Below are positions 40,235 to 49,174 of a DNA stretch of 64,000 nucleotides, one piece after another. Numbering within the stretch: the first letter of the stretch is position 1; the number at the start of each line of letters is the position of its first letter. The DNA lies in contig NZ_JAPNKE010000002.1 of assembly GCF_026626665.1 (NCBI RefSeq), forward strand, positions 6,177,168 through 6,241,167. Direction: 5' to 3'. The position numbers and the translations under genes are program-made. The notes below the pieces were generated by a model. The model saw nothing but the letters and a program-made list of their open reading frames with translations. It searched no databases and was not told where the DNA came from. The DNA comes from Nannocystis pusilla. Lineage in GTDB: Bacteria; Myxococcota_A; Polyangia; Nannocystales; Nannocystaceae.

Positions 40235-40327
40235 GTGCAGAAGCTGCGCGGCGCTGCAATCGCTTCAGCGCCTCGCCAGGCGGCTCCGCCGGCTCGACTC
40301 GCATCGGGGCCCTGGCACGCCGATTGC
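40235..40327 (+). promoter_or_regulatory. Sigma54 promoter with upstream activator site, for the alcohol dehydrogenase
   Basis: TGGCACG-CCGA-TTGC lies at 40313-40327. The UAS is GTGCAG-AAG-CTGCGC followed by GGCG and CTGCAA, together 40235-40259, with the core (40244-40259) 53 bp upstream of the -24 element. Predicted leader is about 44 nt and includes a GGAGAG ribosome-binding sequence. Confidence 0.85.
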
Positions 40328-40382
40328 TGAGCATGCGCGGTCCCGGAATCCGCCTCAATTCATAGCTCACGGAGAGTCGCCC

Positions 40383-41456
40383 ATGCGCACCATGAAAGCC
40401 GCAGTTTTCGTCGAACCTGGCCGCATCGCGCTCGAGGAGCGACCGATCCCCGACATCGGCCCGCTCGACGCGCTCGTCCGCGTCACCACCACCACCATCT
40501 GCGGCACCGACATTCACATCCTCAAGGGCGAATACCCGGTCCGCAAGGGCCTCGTCGTCGGGCACGAGCCGGTCGGCGTGATCGAGAAGCTCGGGTCCGC
40601 CGTGGAGGGCTACCGCGAGGGCCAGCGCGTGATCGCGGGGGCGATCACGCCGTCGGGCCATTCGTACGCCTCGCTCGACGGCTGCCACGCGCAGTGCGGG
40701 GCGGGCACGCGGCACGGCTTCAAGCCGCTCGGCGGCTGGCGCTTCGGCAACACCATCGACGGCTGCCAGGCCGAGTACGTGCGGGTCCCCGACGCCATGG
40801 TCAACCTGGCGCCGGTGCCCGACGGCTTGAGCGACGAGCAGGTGCTCATGTGCCCGGACATCATGTCGACCGGGTTCGCCGGCGCCGAGAGCGGGCGCGT
40901 CCGGCTCGGCGACACCGTGGCGGTGTTCGCCCAGGGGCCGATCGGGCTGTGCGCCACCGCCGGGGCCAGGCTCCGCGGCGCGACCACGATCATCGGCGTC
41001 GAGAGCGTGCCCGGTCGCATGGCGATGGCGCGACGGCTCGGCGCGGACCACGTCGTCGATTTCCGCCAGGTCGATCCGGTGGAGGAGATCCTGCGCCTCA
41101 CCGAGGGTCGCGGCGTCGACGTGGCGATCGAGGCGCTCGGGACCCAGCAGACGTTCGAGGCCTGCTTGCGGGTGCTGCGACCCGGTGGCGTGCTCTCGAG
41201 CCTCGGCGTGTATTCCACCGACCTGAAGCTGCCTCTCGGTCCCTTCGCCGCCGGACTCGGCGATCACACGATCGTCACCACGCTGTGTCCGGGCGGCAAG
41301 GAGCGCATGCGCAGGCTCATGAACGTGGTCGCGGCCGGGCGCATCGACCTGGGTCCCCTCGTCACGCATCGCTTCAAGCTCGACGAGATCGAGGCCGCGT
41401 ACGACCTGTTCGGCCACCAGCGCGACGGAGTGCTGAAGGTCGCCATCACGCCCTGA
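40383..41456 (+). CDS. Zinc-dependent medium-chain alcohol dehydrogenase
   Basis: This 357-residue enzyme resembles the isopropanol/secondary alcohol dehydrogenases of Clostridium and Thermoanaerobacter. Catalytic zinc ligands are Cys in TTICGTDIHILKGEYP, His-Glu in VVGHEPVGVIEKLGS and Asp in CPDIMSTGFAGAE. The structural-zinc Cys cluster is absent, as in that group. The nucleotide fold is FAQGPIGLCATAGARLRG. The residues after the second strand are GVESVPGR; the Glu hints at NAD rather than NADP. It probably disposes of reducing power under low oxygen. Confidence 0.93.
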   Translation: MRTMKAAVFVEPGRIALEERPIPDIGPLDALVRVTTTTICGTDIHILKGEYPVRKGLVVGHEPVGVIEKLGSAVEGYREGQRVIAGAITPSGHSYASLDGCHAQCGAGTRHGFKPLGGWRFGNTIDGCQAEYVRVPDAMVNLAPVPDGLSDEQVLMCPDIMSTGFAGAESGRVRLGDTVAVFAQGPIGLCATAGARLRGATTIIGVESVPGRMAMARRLGADHVVDFRQVDPVEEILRLTEGRGVDVAIEALGTQQTFEACLRVLRPGGVLSSLGVYSTDLKLPLGPFAAGLGDHTIVTTLCPGGKERMRRLMNVVAAGRIDLGPLVTHRFKLDEIEAAYDLFGHQRDGVLKVAITP

Positions 41457-41652
41457 CGCGTGTCGGGGGAGCTCCTCGGACACCGGGGAAATCCTCCAGC
41501 GCCCGCTGCGCAGGCGGTCCCGCCGGCAGATATCGCCGTGAACGCCGACGGCGCTGCAGGCGCATTTTGCACGCAGGCGTGGCCCGGAGGGGGTCTCACG
41601 TCGGGTTCGCAGGCATCGTCGGGCTCGTTCCGGAGGCAGCGACGCGCTCGAG

Positions 41653-41667
41653 TGGCAGCCTCGTTGC
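41653..41667 (+). promoter_or_regulatory. Sigma54 promoter for the GAF-GAF histidine kinase
   Basis: TGGCAGC-CTCG-TTGC, with correct spacing, ends 34 nt before the ATG at 41702. Upstream, 41553-41573 has TGCAG and TGCAC half-sites in the right order but with wrong spacing, so the activator site is degenerate or changed by an indel. Confidence 0.6.
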
Positions 41668-41701
41668 GCCTGCAAGCAGCGACACCTACGTCTTCGACAC
41701 C

Positions 41702-43455
41702 ATGCCACGAAAGCAGACCTCGGTCGTGGCGACCCTGCTGCGGCTCGGCCTCCTCCAGAAGGACGAGTGGGACAGCGCGCTTCATCAGGTCCTCGAGATC
41801 TCGTGCGAGTTGGTCGGCGTCGAGCGGGCGAGCTACTGGAGCTTTCGCGCCGACCCGCCCTCGCTCGTGTGCGAGCTCGGGTATGTCGCCAGCAAACGAC
41901 TCCTCGAGCGCGGAGCCGTCGTCCTCGAACGCGACAACCCGGAGTATTTCACCGAGATCCGCCGGGTCCAGGTGCTCGACATCAAGGACACGCGGACCGA
42001 CCGACGCAGCCGCTCGCTCGAGACTTACTTGAGCATGCACGGGATCCAGTCGATGCTCGACGTCCCGGTGTTCGCCCGCGGCGAACTCATCGGAGTCCTC
42101 TGCCATGATTGTGTCCGCGGGCGGCGAGCTGGAGCTCGCGCGACTGCGAGCTGGCGCTGACCGTCAGCCATATCCTCTCTTCGTTGCTCGAGATCCGAGC
42201 CCGCAATCGAGCCGAGGAGAACGAGCGCCGCGCGATCTTCCTGGCCCAAGTCTCGACCGCCGTCGCCGAGTCGATGGACCTCCGCGATGCGCACGCGGTC
42301 GTCGTGCGCCGCGCCATCCCCACCCTCGGCGCTCTCGCCACCCTGATCGTCGTCGACGGCGCGAAGGTCCGCTGCGCGGCGACTGCTCACGTCCGTCCCG
42401 CCTCGCAGCGGCTCTTGTCGACGATGTGCGCGGAGTATTGCCACGATCCGGCGAGCCCGGACATCGCCCTCAGGGCGCTGCGGGAGCGGCAGTCGCTGCT
42501 GATTCCCGTCGCGGACGGCGACACCCTGCGCAAGAACGACCTGCCTCCACGACAGATCGACTTCTTCGAGGCGCTCTGTGTCCGCAGCATGATGTCCGTC
42601 CCGTTGTTCGCGCGCGACGCGATCACCGGGGTCCTCACATTCGCCAGCGACACGCGCAGCTACGACCGCGACGACCTCCGCTTCGCGGAGGCGTACGCGC
42701 AGCAGATCGGCATGGTGCTCCAGAACATCACCCTGCTCGCGCAGGCCCGGGAGGCCATCCGGGCGCGCAATGACTTCCTCCTGCTCGCAGGACACGAGCT
42801 GCGGACCCCGCTCACCGCCCTCAAGCTCGCCATCGACCTCCTCCGCAGGAGATTGATCGAGCCGGTCCTGCCGCCCGTGCAGCGCGTCGTCGACAAGATC
42901 GGTCAGCAAGCCACGCGGCTCTCGCGGCTGATCGATCTGGTGGTCCTCGCGCCGCTGCACGGCGGTCGCACGCCTCCGCTGCGGATCGAGCAGCTCGACC
43001 TGTGCGAGCTCGTAAGCGACGTCATCCGCGACAGCGCGGACCTGCCGACGCGTCACGCCTGCGAGCTGCGCTGCTCGGCCGAGCGACCGATCCTCTTGCA
43101 AGGAGACCGCACGGGCCTCGAGGTCGTGGTGTCCAACCTGCTGAGCAACGCGTTCAAGTTCGGTGCCGGCCGTCCGGTGGAGGTGAGCGTCGCCGGGGAC
43201 GGGAGCCGCGCCACGCTGGTCGTCCGCGATCATGGTGTCGGCATCCCGGCCGATCGGCTCCCCCACATCTTCGAGCGCTACGAACGGGCCGCGTCCTCCG
43301 CCAACTTCGGCGGTCTCGGGCTCGGCCTTCATATCGCCGCGCAGATCGTCGCCGCGCATGGCGGCCAGATTCACGTCGACAGCCGCATCGGCGAGGGCTC
43401 GACCTTCACCGTCGCGCTGCCGACCGCGACGCCGATCGCGATCTCCCCTGTCTGA
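41702..43455 (+). CDS. GAF-GAF sensor histidine kinase (one frame break)
   Basis: From ATG 41702 (MPRKQTSVVATLLRLGLLQK) the protein has a first GAF domain (about 20-165) that breaks frame at about 42130 inside GVLCHDCV and resumes with DCELALTVSHILSSLLEI. A second GAF domain follows (about 185-340, MMSVPLFARDAITGVLTFAS). The kinase core has H box LAGHELRTPLTALKLAID, N box NLLSNAFKF, G1 DHGVGIP, F box HIFERYERA and G2 GLGLGLHIA. No membrane segment. GAF domains may bind heme, flavin or nucleotides; the ligand is not evident. Confidence 0.87.
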
Positions 43456-43476
43456 GTCGCTCGCCGTCGCCGGCGC

Positions 43477-44205
43477 TCAACACCCGCCCGTGTGACAGCC
43501 TGCGCAAGACGCCAGGAATTCGCCGTAGATCGCCGTGCGCGCCGGCCAGTCGGTCACGTGCGTGGCGCGGGCCGCCAGGTCATGCACCCGGACGCCGAGG
43601 TCCAGCGCCTCCTGGGGGAGCTCGACGTCGCGGGTCAAGTCCTCGCTGTTCAGGGGCGCATTCACCAGCGCGGTCGCGCCGGCGGACCACGCCGGCTCCG
43701 AACGCGACACCAGCGCCTCCCACATCCGGTCCGCAGCCCATTGATGACGCGCCATGTGAGCGCGCGTATCGTGTGACTCGCCGACGGGCGGCACACCCGG
43801 CGCGGGAAACTCGGGGCCCCTGCCGATCGCGGCGTGGCAATCGCCGCAGGCCGACGCCAGCCCCGCGGCCGCGGCCGCGGCCTCGGGCAGCTCGCGCGCT
43901 GCGCCGGCGGTGGCCGCCATCCGCATCGTGGGTCCGAGGTGGTCGCGCCAGGCCGCGGGGAATCGCTCGGGGACCAACTGCTCGGCGAGCCGCTGCGCTG
44001 CCGGCGGCACCTCGGCGAGATCGCCGGCGATCACGGCGTTCTTGATGCGCAGCGAGTCGTGAAAGTGATCGACCATCGCCGTGGCTGTCCCGGGCGGCGC
44101 CGTCACCTGCGAGGCCGCGTCCGGCGCCCCGTCGTCGACGTCATCGACGGCGGGCGCGGGACAGGCGAGGAGACAGCAGAGACCGAGCGATCCGAGACAG
44201 CGCAT
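43477..44205 (-). CDS. Di-heme c-type cytochrome lipoprotein
   Basis: This 242-residue exported protein has a signal with a lipobox-like LLAC (12-15) and two heme-binding motifs, CGDCH at 120-124 and CAGCH at 234-238. Possible axial ligands include His in DHFHD, RDHLGPTMRMA and HMARHQW. It probably passes electrons in the periplasm, though no oxidase gene is next to it. It is convergent with the GAF-GAF kinase and divergent from the CBS gene. A weak -24/-12 match lies at the complement of 44245-44259. Confidence 0.87.
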   Translation of the reverse strand: MRCLGSLGLCCLLACPAPAVDDVDDGAPDAASQVTAPPGTATAMVDHFHDSLRIKNAVIAGDLAEVPPAAQRLAEQLVPERFPAAWRDHLGPTMRMAATAGAARELPEAAAAAAGLASACGDCHAAIGRGPEFPAPGVPPVGESHDTRAHMARHQWAADRMWEALVSRSEPAWSAGATALVNAPLNSEDLTRDVELPQEALDLGVRVHDLAARATHVTDWPARTAIYGEFLASCAGCHTGGC

Positions 44206-44290
44206 ACAAAGAGAGCTTACGAGCGATCCGGACGGAGCGTGCCGGCAGATCTTTCGCCCTGATTCACGCGCTCCGTGCCAGGCGCCGGCC

Positions 44291-44371
44291 GTGCGCGTCG
44301 ACGCAAGGCTTGCACCTCCCGCGGCGACGCGGAGCCCGGATCACGAGCATCCGGGCTGGTACGTGAGATGC
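44291..44371 (+). promoter_or_regulatory. Sigma54 promoter with upstream activator site, for the CBS gene at 44386
   Basis: TGGTACG-TGAG-ATGC lies at 44357-44371 (T to A at one -12 position). The UAS core GTGCGC-GTCG-ACGCAA lies at 44291-44306, 50 bp upstream, with an overlapping ACGCA-N5-TGCAC at 44301-44315. The predicted +1 is 3 nt before the ATG. Confidence 0.72.
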
Positions 44372-44385
44372 AATCGACGGACGCG

Positions 44386-44799
44386 ATGTCCAAGCACCGA
44401 AGCATCCCCGAGGTCCGTCGATTCATGTCCACTGAGCCGCACACGATCGGGGCCGACCAGACCATGGCCGCCGCGCACGAGACCATGCGCAAGCACCGGA
44501 TCCGCCACCTGCCCGTCCTGTCCGCCTCGCGGCTCGTCGGCATCCTCTCGGATCGCGACCTCCACATGGTCGAGACCTTGCGCGACGTGGACCCCGAGCG
44601 CGTCCGCGTCGAGGAGGCGATGTCCCAGGAGGTGTACGCGATCCGCCCCGACGCCCCGATCGACGAGGTCGTCAAGGAGATGGCGCGGCACAAGTACGGC
44701 TCCGCGGTGATCGTCGACAACGATCACGTCGTCGGCGTCTTCACGACCGTCGACGCCTGCCGCGCCTTCTCGGAGATGCTCCACACGCATCTCGGGTGA
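44386..44799 (+). CDS. Paired CBS-domain protein (Hrp1-like)
   Basis: This 137-residue protein contains only two CBS domains: RFMSTEPHTIGADQTMAAAH then LPVLSASRLVGILSDRDLHM, and VEEAMSQEVYAIRPDAPIDE then SAVIVDNDHVVGVFTTVDAC. This matches the mycobacterial hypoxic response protein Hrp1 in size and layout. CBS pairs bind adenosyl ligands such as AMP, ATP or SAM. ATG 44386 is preferred because ATG 44368 overlaps the -12 element. It is followed 60 bp later by the MgtC-like gene, probably in one operon, and has a relative at 59257. Confidence 0.87.
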   Translation: MSKHRSIPEVRRFMSTEPHTIGADQTMAAAHETMRKHRIRHLPVLSASRLVGILSDRDLHMVETLRDVDPERVRVEEAMSQEVYAIRPDAPIDEVVKEMARHKYGSAVIVDNDHVVGVFTTVDACRAFSEMLHTHLG

Positions 44800-44859
44800 G
44801 CGCGACGCCCAGCGGCAGCTCCGACGACGATTCATTGCGAGCACCCAGGAGCGACGACG

Positions 44860-46236
44860 GTGGCAAGTATGGAGGTGGAGCTGTTCGCGGGGCTGGGAGT
44901 GTCGCTGGGTGTCGGCCTGCTCGTCGGCCTCGAGCGCCAGCAATCGATGGCCCGCAAGGGCGCGCAGGTCGTCCCCGCCGGCCTGCGGACGTTCCCGCTG
45001 TTCTCGCTGACCGGCAGCCTGCTATGGCTCCTGGGCGGCGGGTCGCCGGCGCTCCCGCTCGTCGGTCTGCTCGTGCTCGCCGCGCTGCTCGCCGCGCATC
45101 GCCTGGGGTCCACGGTCGAGCACCGCGAGCACGGACTCACGACCGAGGCCGCGGCGCTCGTCACGTTCCTGCTCGGCATGCTCGTGATGGCCGACGCGTT
45201 GCTGGTGGACTTCGAGGTGCGCCTCATCACGACCGGCGCGCTGGGCACGATCGTCGCGCTCCTGCTGTCGCTCAAGCCGCGTGTGCAGGCGATCTTGCGC
45301 CACATCTCCGAGGACGACCTGCTGGCGACCCTGCAGCTGCTGGTCGTCGCCCTCGTGCTGTTGCCGCTGCTCCCCGACGCGGGCCTGGGCCCCTACGGCG
45401 CGATCAATCCGGCCCACACCGGACGCATGATCCTGCTCGTCGGCGGCGTCTCCTGGGTCGGTTTCGTCGCATCCCGACTGCTCGGCGCCGGGCGCGGGCT
45501 CATCCTCACCGGCCTGGTCGGCGGCCTGGTGTCGTCGACGGCCGTGGCGCTCAACATGGCCAGGCGGGCCAGGGCGGAGCCCGCGGTGGTCGACAGCTGC
45601 GTCGTGGCGATCGCGGCGGCCAACGCGATGATGCTCGCGCGGGTGCTGCTGACCGTCGCCGTCGTCGCCCCCGACCTGGCGCGCACCATCGCGGTGCCGC
45701 TGGGGACGATGCTCGTCGCCGGTCTCCTGGCCCTCGCGCCGCAGCTCGGCGTCGTCGGTCGAGCGCGCGACGCCGGCGGCGTGACGCTCCTCAACCCCTT
45801 CGAGCTCGGCAGCGCGGTGATCTTCGGGCTGCTGTTCTCCGGCGTCCATCTGGTCGTCCACGTGATCCGGGCGACGCTCGGGGACAGCGCGCTGGTGGTC
45901 GCCGGGCTCGCCGCCGGCCTCACCGACGTCGACGCGATCACGCTGTCGACGGCGACGCTCGCCGACGCCGGCCTTTCGCCCGCGATCGCCGGCGCGACGA
46001 TCCTCGCCGCGGTCGCCAGCAACACGGTGCTGAAGGCCGGCCTGGCGTTCACCGTCGGCGGTCGACGCCTCGGTCTGCAGGTCCTGCGCGTGGCGGCAGT
46101 GACGCTGGTCGTCGGGGCGGTCGCCACCGTCGCGCTCTGGGACCGCACGATCGACGCGGGCGGCCAGGCCAACGATCGCGTGGCTCATGCACCCGGCGAC
46201 GCATCGACCGCGACGACGCGGGGGCACCAGCGATAG
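44860..46236 (+). CDS. MgtC/SapB-DUF4010 family membrane protein
   Basis: This 458-residue protein has about twelve membrane segments. The N-terminal 130 residues are MgtC-like (VGLLVGLERQ with the conserved GLERQ, GLRTFPLFSLTGSL, TTEAAALVTFLLGMLVMADA). The C-terminal part is DUF4010-like (GLVGGLVSSTAVALNMARRA, GLAAGLTDVDAITLSTATL). Function is uncertain; MgtC relatives adapt cells to low magnesium and acid. GTG 44860 has AGGAG eight bases upstream and is preferred to ATG 44869. It lies in the CBS operon. Confidence 0.9.
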   Translation: MASMEVELFAGLGVSLGVGLLVGLERQQSMARKGAQVVPAGLRTFPLFSLTGSLLWLLGGGSPALPLVGLLVLAALLAAHRLGSTVEHREHGLTTEAAALVTFLLGMLVMADALLVDFEVRLITTGALGTIVALLLSLKPRVQAILRHISEDDLLATLQLLVVALVLLPLLPDAGLGPYGAINPAHTGRMILLVGGVSWVGFVASRLLGAGRGLILTGLVGGLVSSTAVALNMARRARAEPAVVDSCVVAIAAANAMMLARVLLTVAVVAPDLARTIAVPLGTMLVAGLLALAPQLGVVGRARDAGGVTLLNPFELGSAVIFGLLFSGVHLVVHVIRATLGDSALVVAGLAAGLTDVDAITLSTATLADAGLSPAIAGATILAAVASNTVLKAGLAFTVGGRRLGLQVLRVAAVTLVVGAVATVALWDRTIDAGGQANDRVAHAPGDASTATTRGHQR

Positions 46237-46277
46237 TCGAGGACGCGCGAGCCATCGGCGCGCGGCACCAGGCGATC

Positions 46278-46904
46278 CTAAAAGCGACCGACGAGCGCGA
46301 GGCCGATCTGGCGCTCGCCGAGCTGCGGCGCCATCTGCAGCCGGGCTCCGCGGAACATCCCCCGGAACCGCTGATACGTGAGCCCGTAGACGAGCAGGGC
46401 CGAGCCGCCGACGACGCTCGACAGGCCGAGCTGCAGCAGCATCCACGGCGTCGCCGAGGCGCGAGACGACTCCGCGTATTGCCACCCCAGCCCGCCGGCG
46501 ACCAGCAGGACCCCGCTGGCCGTGACCAGGCTGCCGAGCGAGATCCACGGCACCCCTGCCCCGCGCGAAGGCCCGCGCACGGCGTCGTGAGAGCCGCGGA
46601 GACGGCCGCGGAGGCCGGCGCCGGCCGCCAGCAGCCCGAGGCTCGCGGTGTTGAGCGCGACTGCGGCGAACATGGTCGGCGGCAGACGCCGGGGGCAATC
46701 GACGCAGTTCTCGAGCGAGGCCATGTCGGGCGCGCTCGCCAGGCCGAGCCCGAGCCCGGCCGCGCCGGCCAGCGCGCCGACGGTCAGCAAGCCGACGCCC
46801 TCGGTTCGCCGCGGCTGCTCGAGGACGGGAGCGAGCGAACCGCCGACGTCGCCTTGCGGAGCCGGCACGGCGAGAGCGACCACGAATGAGAGGGCCAGGT
46901 GCAT
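46278..46904 (-). CDS. Signal-peptide membrane protein, myxobacterial type
   Basis: This 208-residue protein begins MHLALSFVVALAVPAPQGDV. It has about four membrane segments and ends GARLQMAPQLGERQIGLALV, a tail pattern (Gln-x-Ala-Pro ... Arg-Phe) also seen in the protein at 59949 (MQLAPGGLAIRF). A CVDCPRR Cys pair lies in a loop. I do not recognise a named family. It is 9 bp downstream of the gene at 46914 and shares its sigma54 promoter. Confidence 0.75.
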   Translation of the reverse strand: MHLALSFVVALAVPAPQGDVGGSLAPVLEQPRRTEGVGLLTVGALAGAAGLGLGLASAPDMASLENCVDCPRRLPPTMFAAVALNTASLGLLAAGAGLRGRLRGSHDAVRGPSRGAGVPWISLGSLVTASGVLLVAGGLGWQYAESSRASATPWMLLQLGLSSVVGGSALLVYGLTYQRFRGMFRGARLQMAPQLGERQIGLALVGRF

Positions 46905-46913
46905 GGGTCCCTT

Positions 46914-47345
46914 TCAACGCTTGTGGACCATGACGACGGACTCGTCTGCCACGGCCATGGCTGGGTCTCGTACGATGAAGTCCATCAACAGCCCGGCCCC
47001 CAGGGCGCCGAGGAGCGCCAGATTGACGACGAGGCCGGCCGAGGCCGCCGGCGCGCCGAAGATGCACAGGACGATCGAGGCGGCCGCGCTGATCGCCATC
47101 CACGGGTGCGCCCAGGCGGCGCCCAGCCACACGCCCACGGCCGCGGCGAGGAACCCGAGCGCGCCCAGCAACCAGCCGATCCCGAGCAGCTGCGCGCCCA
47201 GCGGTCCGAGCTCGACACGGCCCCATACTGCGGCCGTCGTCGGCGAGAATCCGGGCACTTCGGCGAGCCGCCACGGCACGACGAAACCGATGAGGTGAAT
47301 GAGGCCGTGCACGGCGAGCGCGAGGCCGAGCGCGAAGCGGATCAT
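46914..47345 (-). CDS. Four-TM membrane protein, unknown function
   Basis: This 143-residue protein begins MIRFALGLALAVHGLIHLIG and has four membrane segments. HGLIHLIGFVVPW is shared by small membrane proteins of actinobacteria and myxobacteria known to me only as uncharacterised. The C-terminus is short and cytoplasmic-looking (FIVRDPAMAVADESVVMVHK). It is the first gene of a two-gene operon driven by a sigma54 promoter with a full activator site. Confidence 0.8.
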   Translation of the reverse strand: MIRFALGLALAVHGLIHLIGFVVPWRLAEVPGFSPTTAAVWGRVELGPLGAQLLGIGWLLGALGFLAAAVGVWLGAAWAHPWMAISAAASIVLCIFGAPAASAGLVVNLALLGALGAGLLMDFIVRDPAMAVADESVVMVHKR

Positions 47346-47407
47346 GGGGTTGCTCCGAGGGTGAGCACGAAGAGCGCGAGCGAAGTCATGCTTGCTTCAT
47401 CCGCTCA

Positions 47408-47509
47408 GCAAGCGTCGTGCCACCGGCGGAGGCGAGGCGCCGGGGCCCGACACGCGGCAGGAAGCGGCGGATCGGACGCAGCGAGTGCGTGCTCGTGCAG
47501 AAGCTGCAC
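47408..47509 (-). promoter_or_regulatory. Sigma54 promoter with upstream activator site, for the membrane-protein pair at 47345
   Basis: TGGCACG-ACGC-TTGC lies at the complement of 47408-47422. On the minus strand the UAS reads GTGCAG-CTT-CTGCAC then GAGC and ACGCAC, covering 47485-47509, with the core 62 bp from the -24 element. Leader about 51 nt. Confidence 0.85.
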
Positions 47510-47595
47510 GGCCGCGGTCCGCGAGCGCCACGCGAGCCGCCGGTGGGTTCGGGCGGCGGCCGGCTGCACGCGTCACCGCGCCGCCCCGGCCCGCG

Positions 47596-49137
47596 TCAAT
47601 GACCGTGCGGCGCGCCGCCCGGCTCGCCAGGGAACGCGGCGCACGCCGCGTCGTAATCTCGCCACCACCCCTCGAGCCGGTCCATCGCCAGCAGCCGCGG
47701 CTCGTCGCCGTCGCCCGCCATCGTCACGTAGTCGTGCAAGAGCGGGCGGAAGTGCGGGTGGGCGCAGCGATCGATGATCTCGCGCGCGCGGGCCCGAGGC
47801 GAGCGGATGCCGAAGTTGGTGGCGTAGCCGTGCTCGGTGACGATGCACTTGATGTCGTGCTCGGTGTGGTCGACGTGGTTCACGTACGGCAGCACGCACG
47901 AGACGGTGCGACCGTCGCGGAGGGTCCGGATCGAGGGCGTGTGGGCGACGCTGAGGTACGCGTTGCGGAAGAAGTCGCCGCTCCCGCCGAGCCCGTTGAC
48001 GACCCGCGAGCCGCCGACGTGCGTCGAATTGGCGTGACCGTAGATGTCGACCTCGAGCGGCGTGTTCATGGCGACGACGTGCAGGCGGGTGATGATCTCC
48101 GGATTGTTGGACATCCACATCGGCCGCAGCACGAGGTCGCCCCGGGCCGCGCGGATGAGCGCCTCGACCCGCGTCGGCTCGGTGTCGGCCAGCGACATCG
48201 CCGACGCCGAGGCGCCCGCGAAGCGGTCGCGGTCGGCGACGAGGTCGAGGAGGCCCTCCTGAAACACCTCGGTCCAGAAGTGCAAGCGCTGGAACGGCGA
48301 GCGGGCCAGCCCGGAGATCACGGCGTTGGCGATGTTGCCGACCCCGGATTGCAATGGCGGGACCCAATGATGCCAGCCGAATCGATCCCGGCACTCGCCG
48401 AGGAACGCGAGGACGTGCCCGGCGATCGCGTCGCAGGTCGCCCCACCGGCCCGGAAGGCCACCGGGAAGTCAGGCTGCCGCGATTCGACGACGGCGACCA
48501 CCCTCGACGGATCGAAGAGCACGTACGGGAGCCCGATTCGGTCGCGCACGCCGGTGACGGGCACGGGCCAGCCGATGGTGGGCGGCGCCGGCGGCAGCAC
48601 GATGTCATGCATGCCGGTGAAGTCCGGGATCGCCGTGTTGACCTCGAGGACGACGGCCCGGGCGCGCGCCAGCGCCTCCGCCGAAACGCCGACCGACGCC
48701 GACAGCACGACGCTGCCGTCCGGACGGATCCGCGAGACCTCGACGACCGCCAGATCGATGTCGCCGTAGAACCCGTACATCAGGCCGCGCGCGAAGTGAG
48801 ACAGGTGCGCGTCGGCGTAGTCCATCTTGCCGGCGTGGATCAGCCGCCGCGAGGCTGCGCTCGCCATGTACGGCCCGCGGCGGGCGATGAACGGCGCGAG
48901 CGGAGCCTCGACCTCCTCCGACAGCGAGGCGCCGCTGTAGACGCTGATGCGCGCGTCGGGGAGACCGGCGAGGTGGCGGGCGAGGGCCGGCAAGAACGCC
49001 TTGGGCTCGCCCGCCTTCGTGAACCCGCTGACGGCGAGCACATCACCGCTGCGGACGTGCCGGACGGCCTCTTCGACCGGCACCAGCTTGCGCAGCAGCG
49101 CCTCGCACTGAACTCGTTCACCGATCGAGCTCGTCAT
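47596..49137 (-). CDS. Acetyl-CoA hydrolase/CoA-transferase family enzyme
   Basis: This 513-residue protein fits the Ach1/AarC group (succinyl-CoA:acetate CoA-transferases and relatives). Visible features are GDVLAVSGFTKAGEPKAFLP, QSGVGNIANAVISGL, LHFWTEVFQEGLLDLV (likely region of the catalytic Glu), VVNGLGGSGDFFRNAYLSV and IVTEHGYATNFG. It would move CoA between acyl groups, useful for acetate or succinate fermentation. The ATG (complement of 49135-49137) is favoured over a GTG two codons earlier. It follows the P-type ATPase by 37 bp in the same operon. Confidence 0.92.
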   Translation of the reverse strand: MTSSIGERVQCEALLRKLVPVEEAVRHVRSGDVLAVSGFTKAGEPKAFLPALARHLAGLPDARISVYSGASLSEEVEAPLAPFIARRGPYMASAASRRLIHAGKMDYADAHLSHFARGLMYGFYGDIDLAVVEVSRIRPDGSVVLSASVGVSAEALARARAVVLEVNTAIPDFTGMHDIVLPPAPPTIGWPVPVTGVRDRIGLPYVLFDPSRVVAVVESRQPDFPVAFRAGGATCDAIAGHVLAFLGECRDRFGWHHWVPPLQSGVGNIANAVISGLARSPFQRLHFWTEVFQEGLLDLVADRDRFAGASASAMSLADTEPTRVEALIRAARGDLVLRPMWMSNNPEIITRLHVVAMNTPLEVDIYGHANSTHVGGSRVVNGLGGSGDFFRNAYLSVAHTPSIRTLRDGRTVSCVLPYVNHVDHTEHDIKCIVTEHGYATNFGIRSPRARAREIIDRCAHPHFRPLLHDYVTMAGDGDEPRLLAMDRLEGWWRDYDAACAAFPGEPGGAPHGH

Positions 49138-49174
49138 GTCCACGCTCTCGGCTCAAGGGATGATGACGCGAACA

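Noticed and set aside
39138..40382. Long plus-strand frame leading into the alcohol dehydrogenase
   Set aside because: The part before ATG 40383 is antisense to the membrane protein and crosses the sigma54 promoter; it is not coding.
44245..44259. GGGCGAA-AGAT-CTGC as a sigma54 promoter for the cytochrome gene
   Set aside because: Several mismatches, and distance to the UAS core (about 31 bp) is outside the two classes; possible but not supported.
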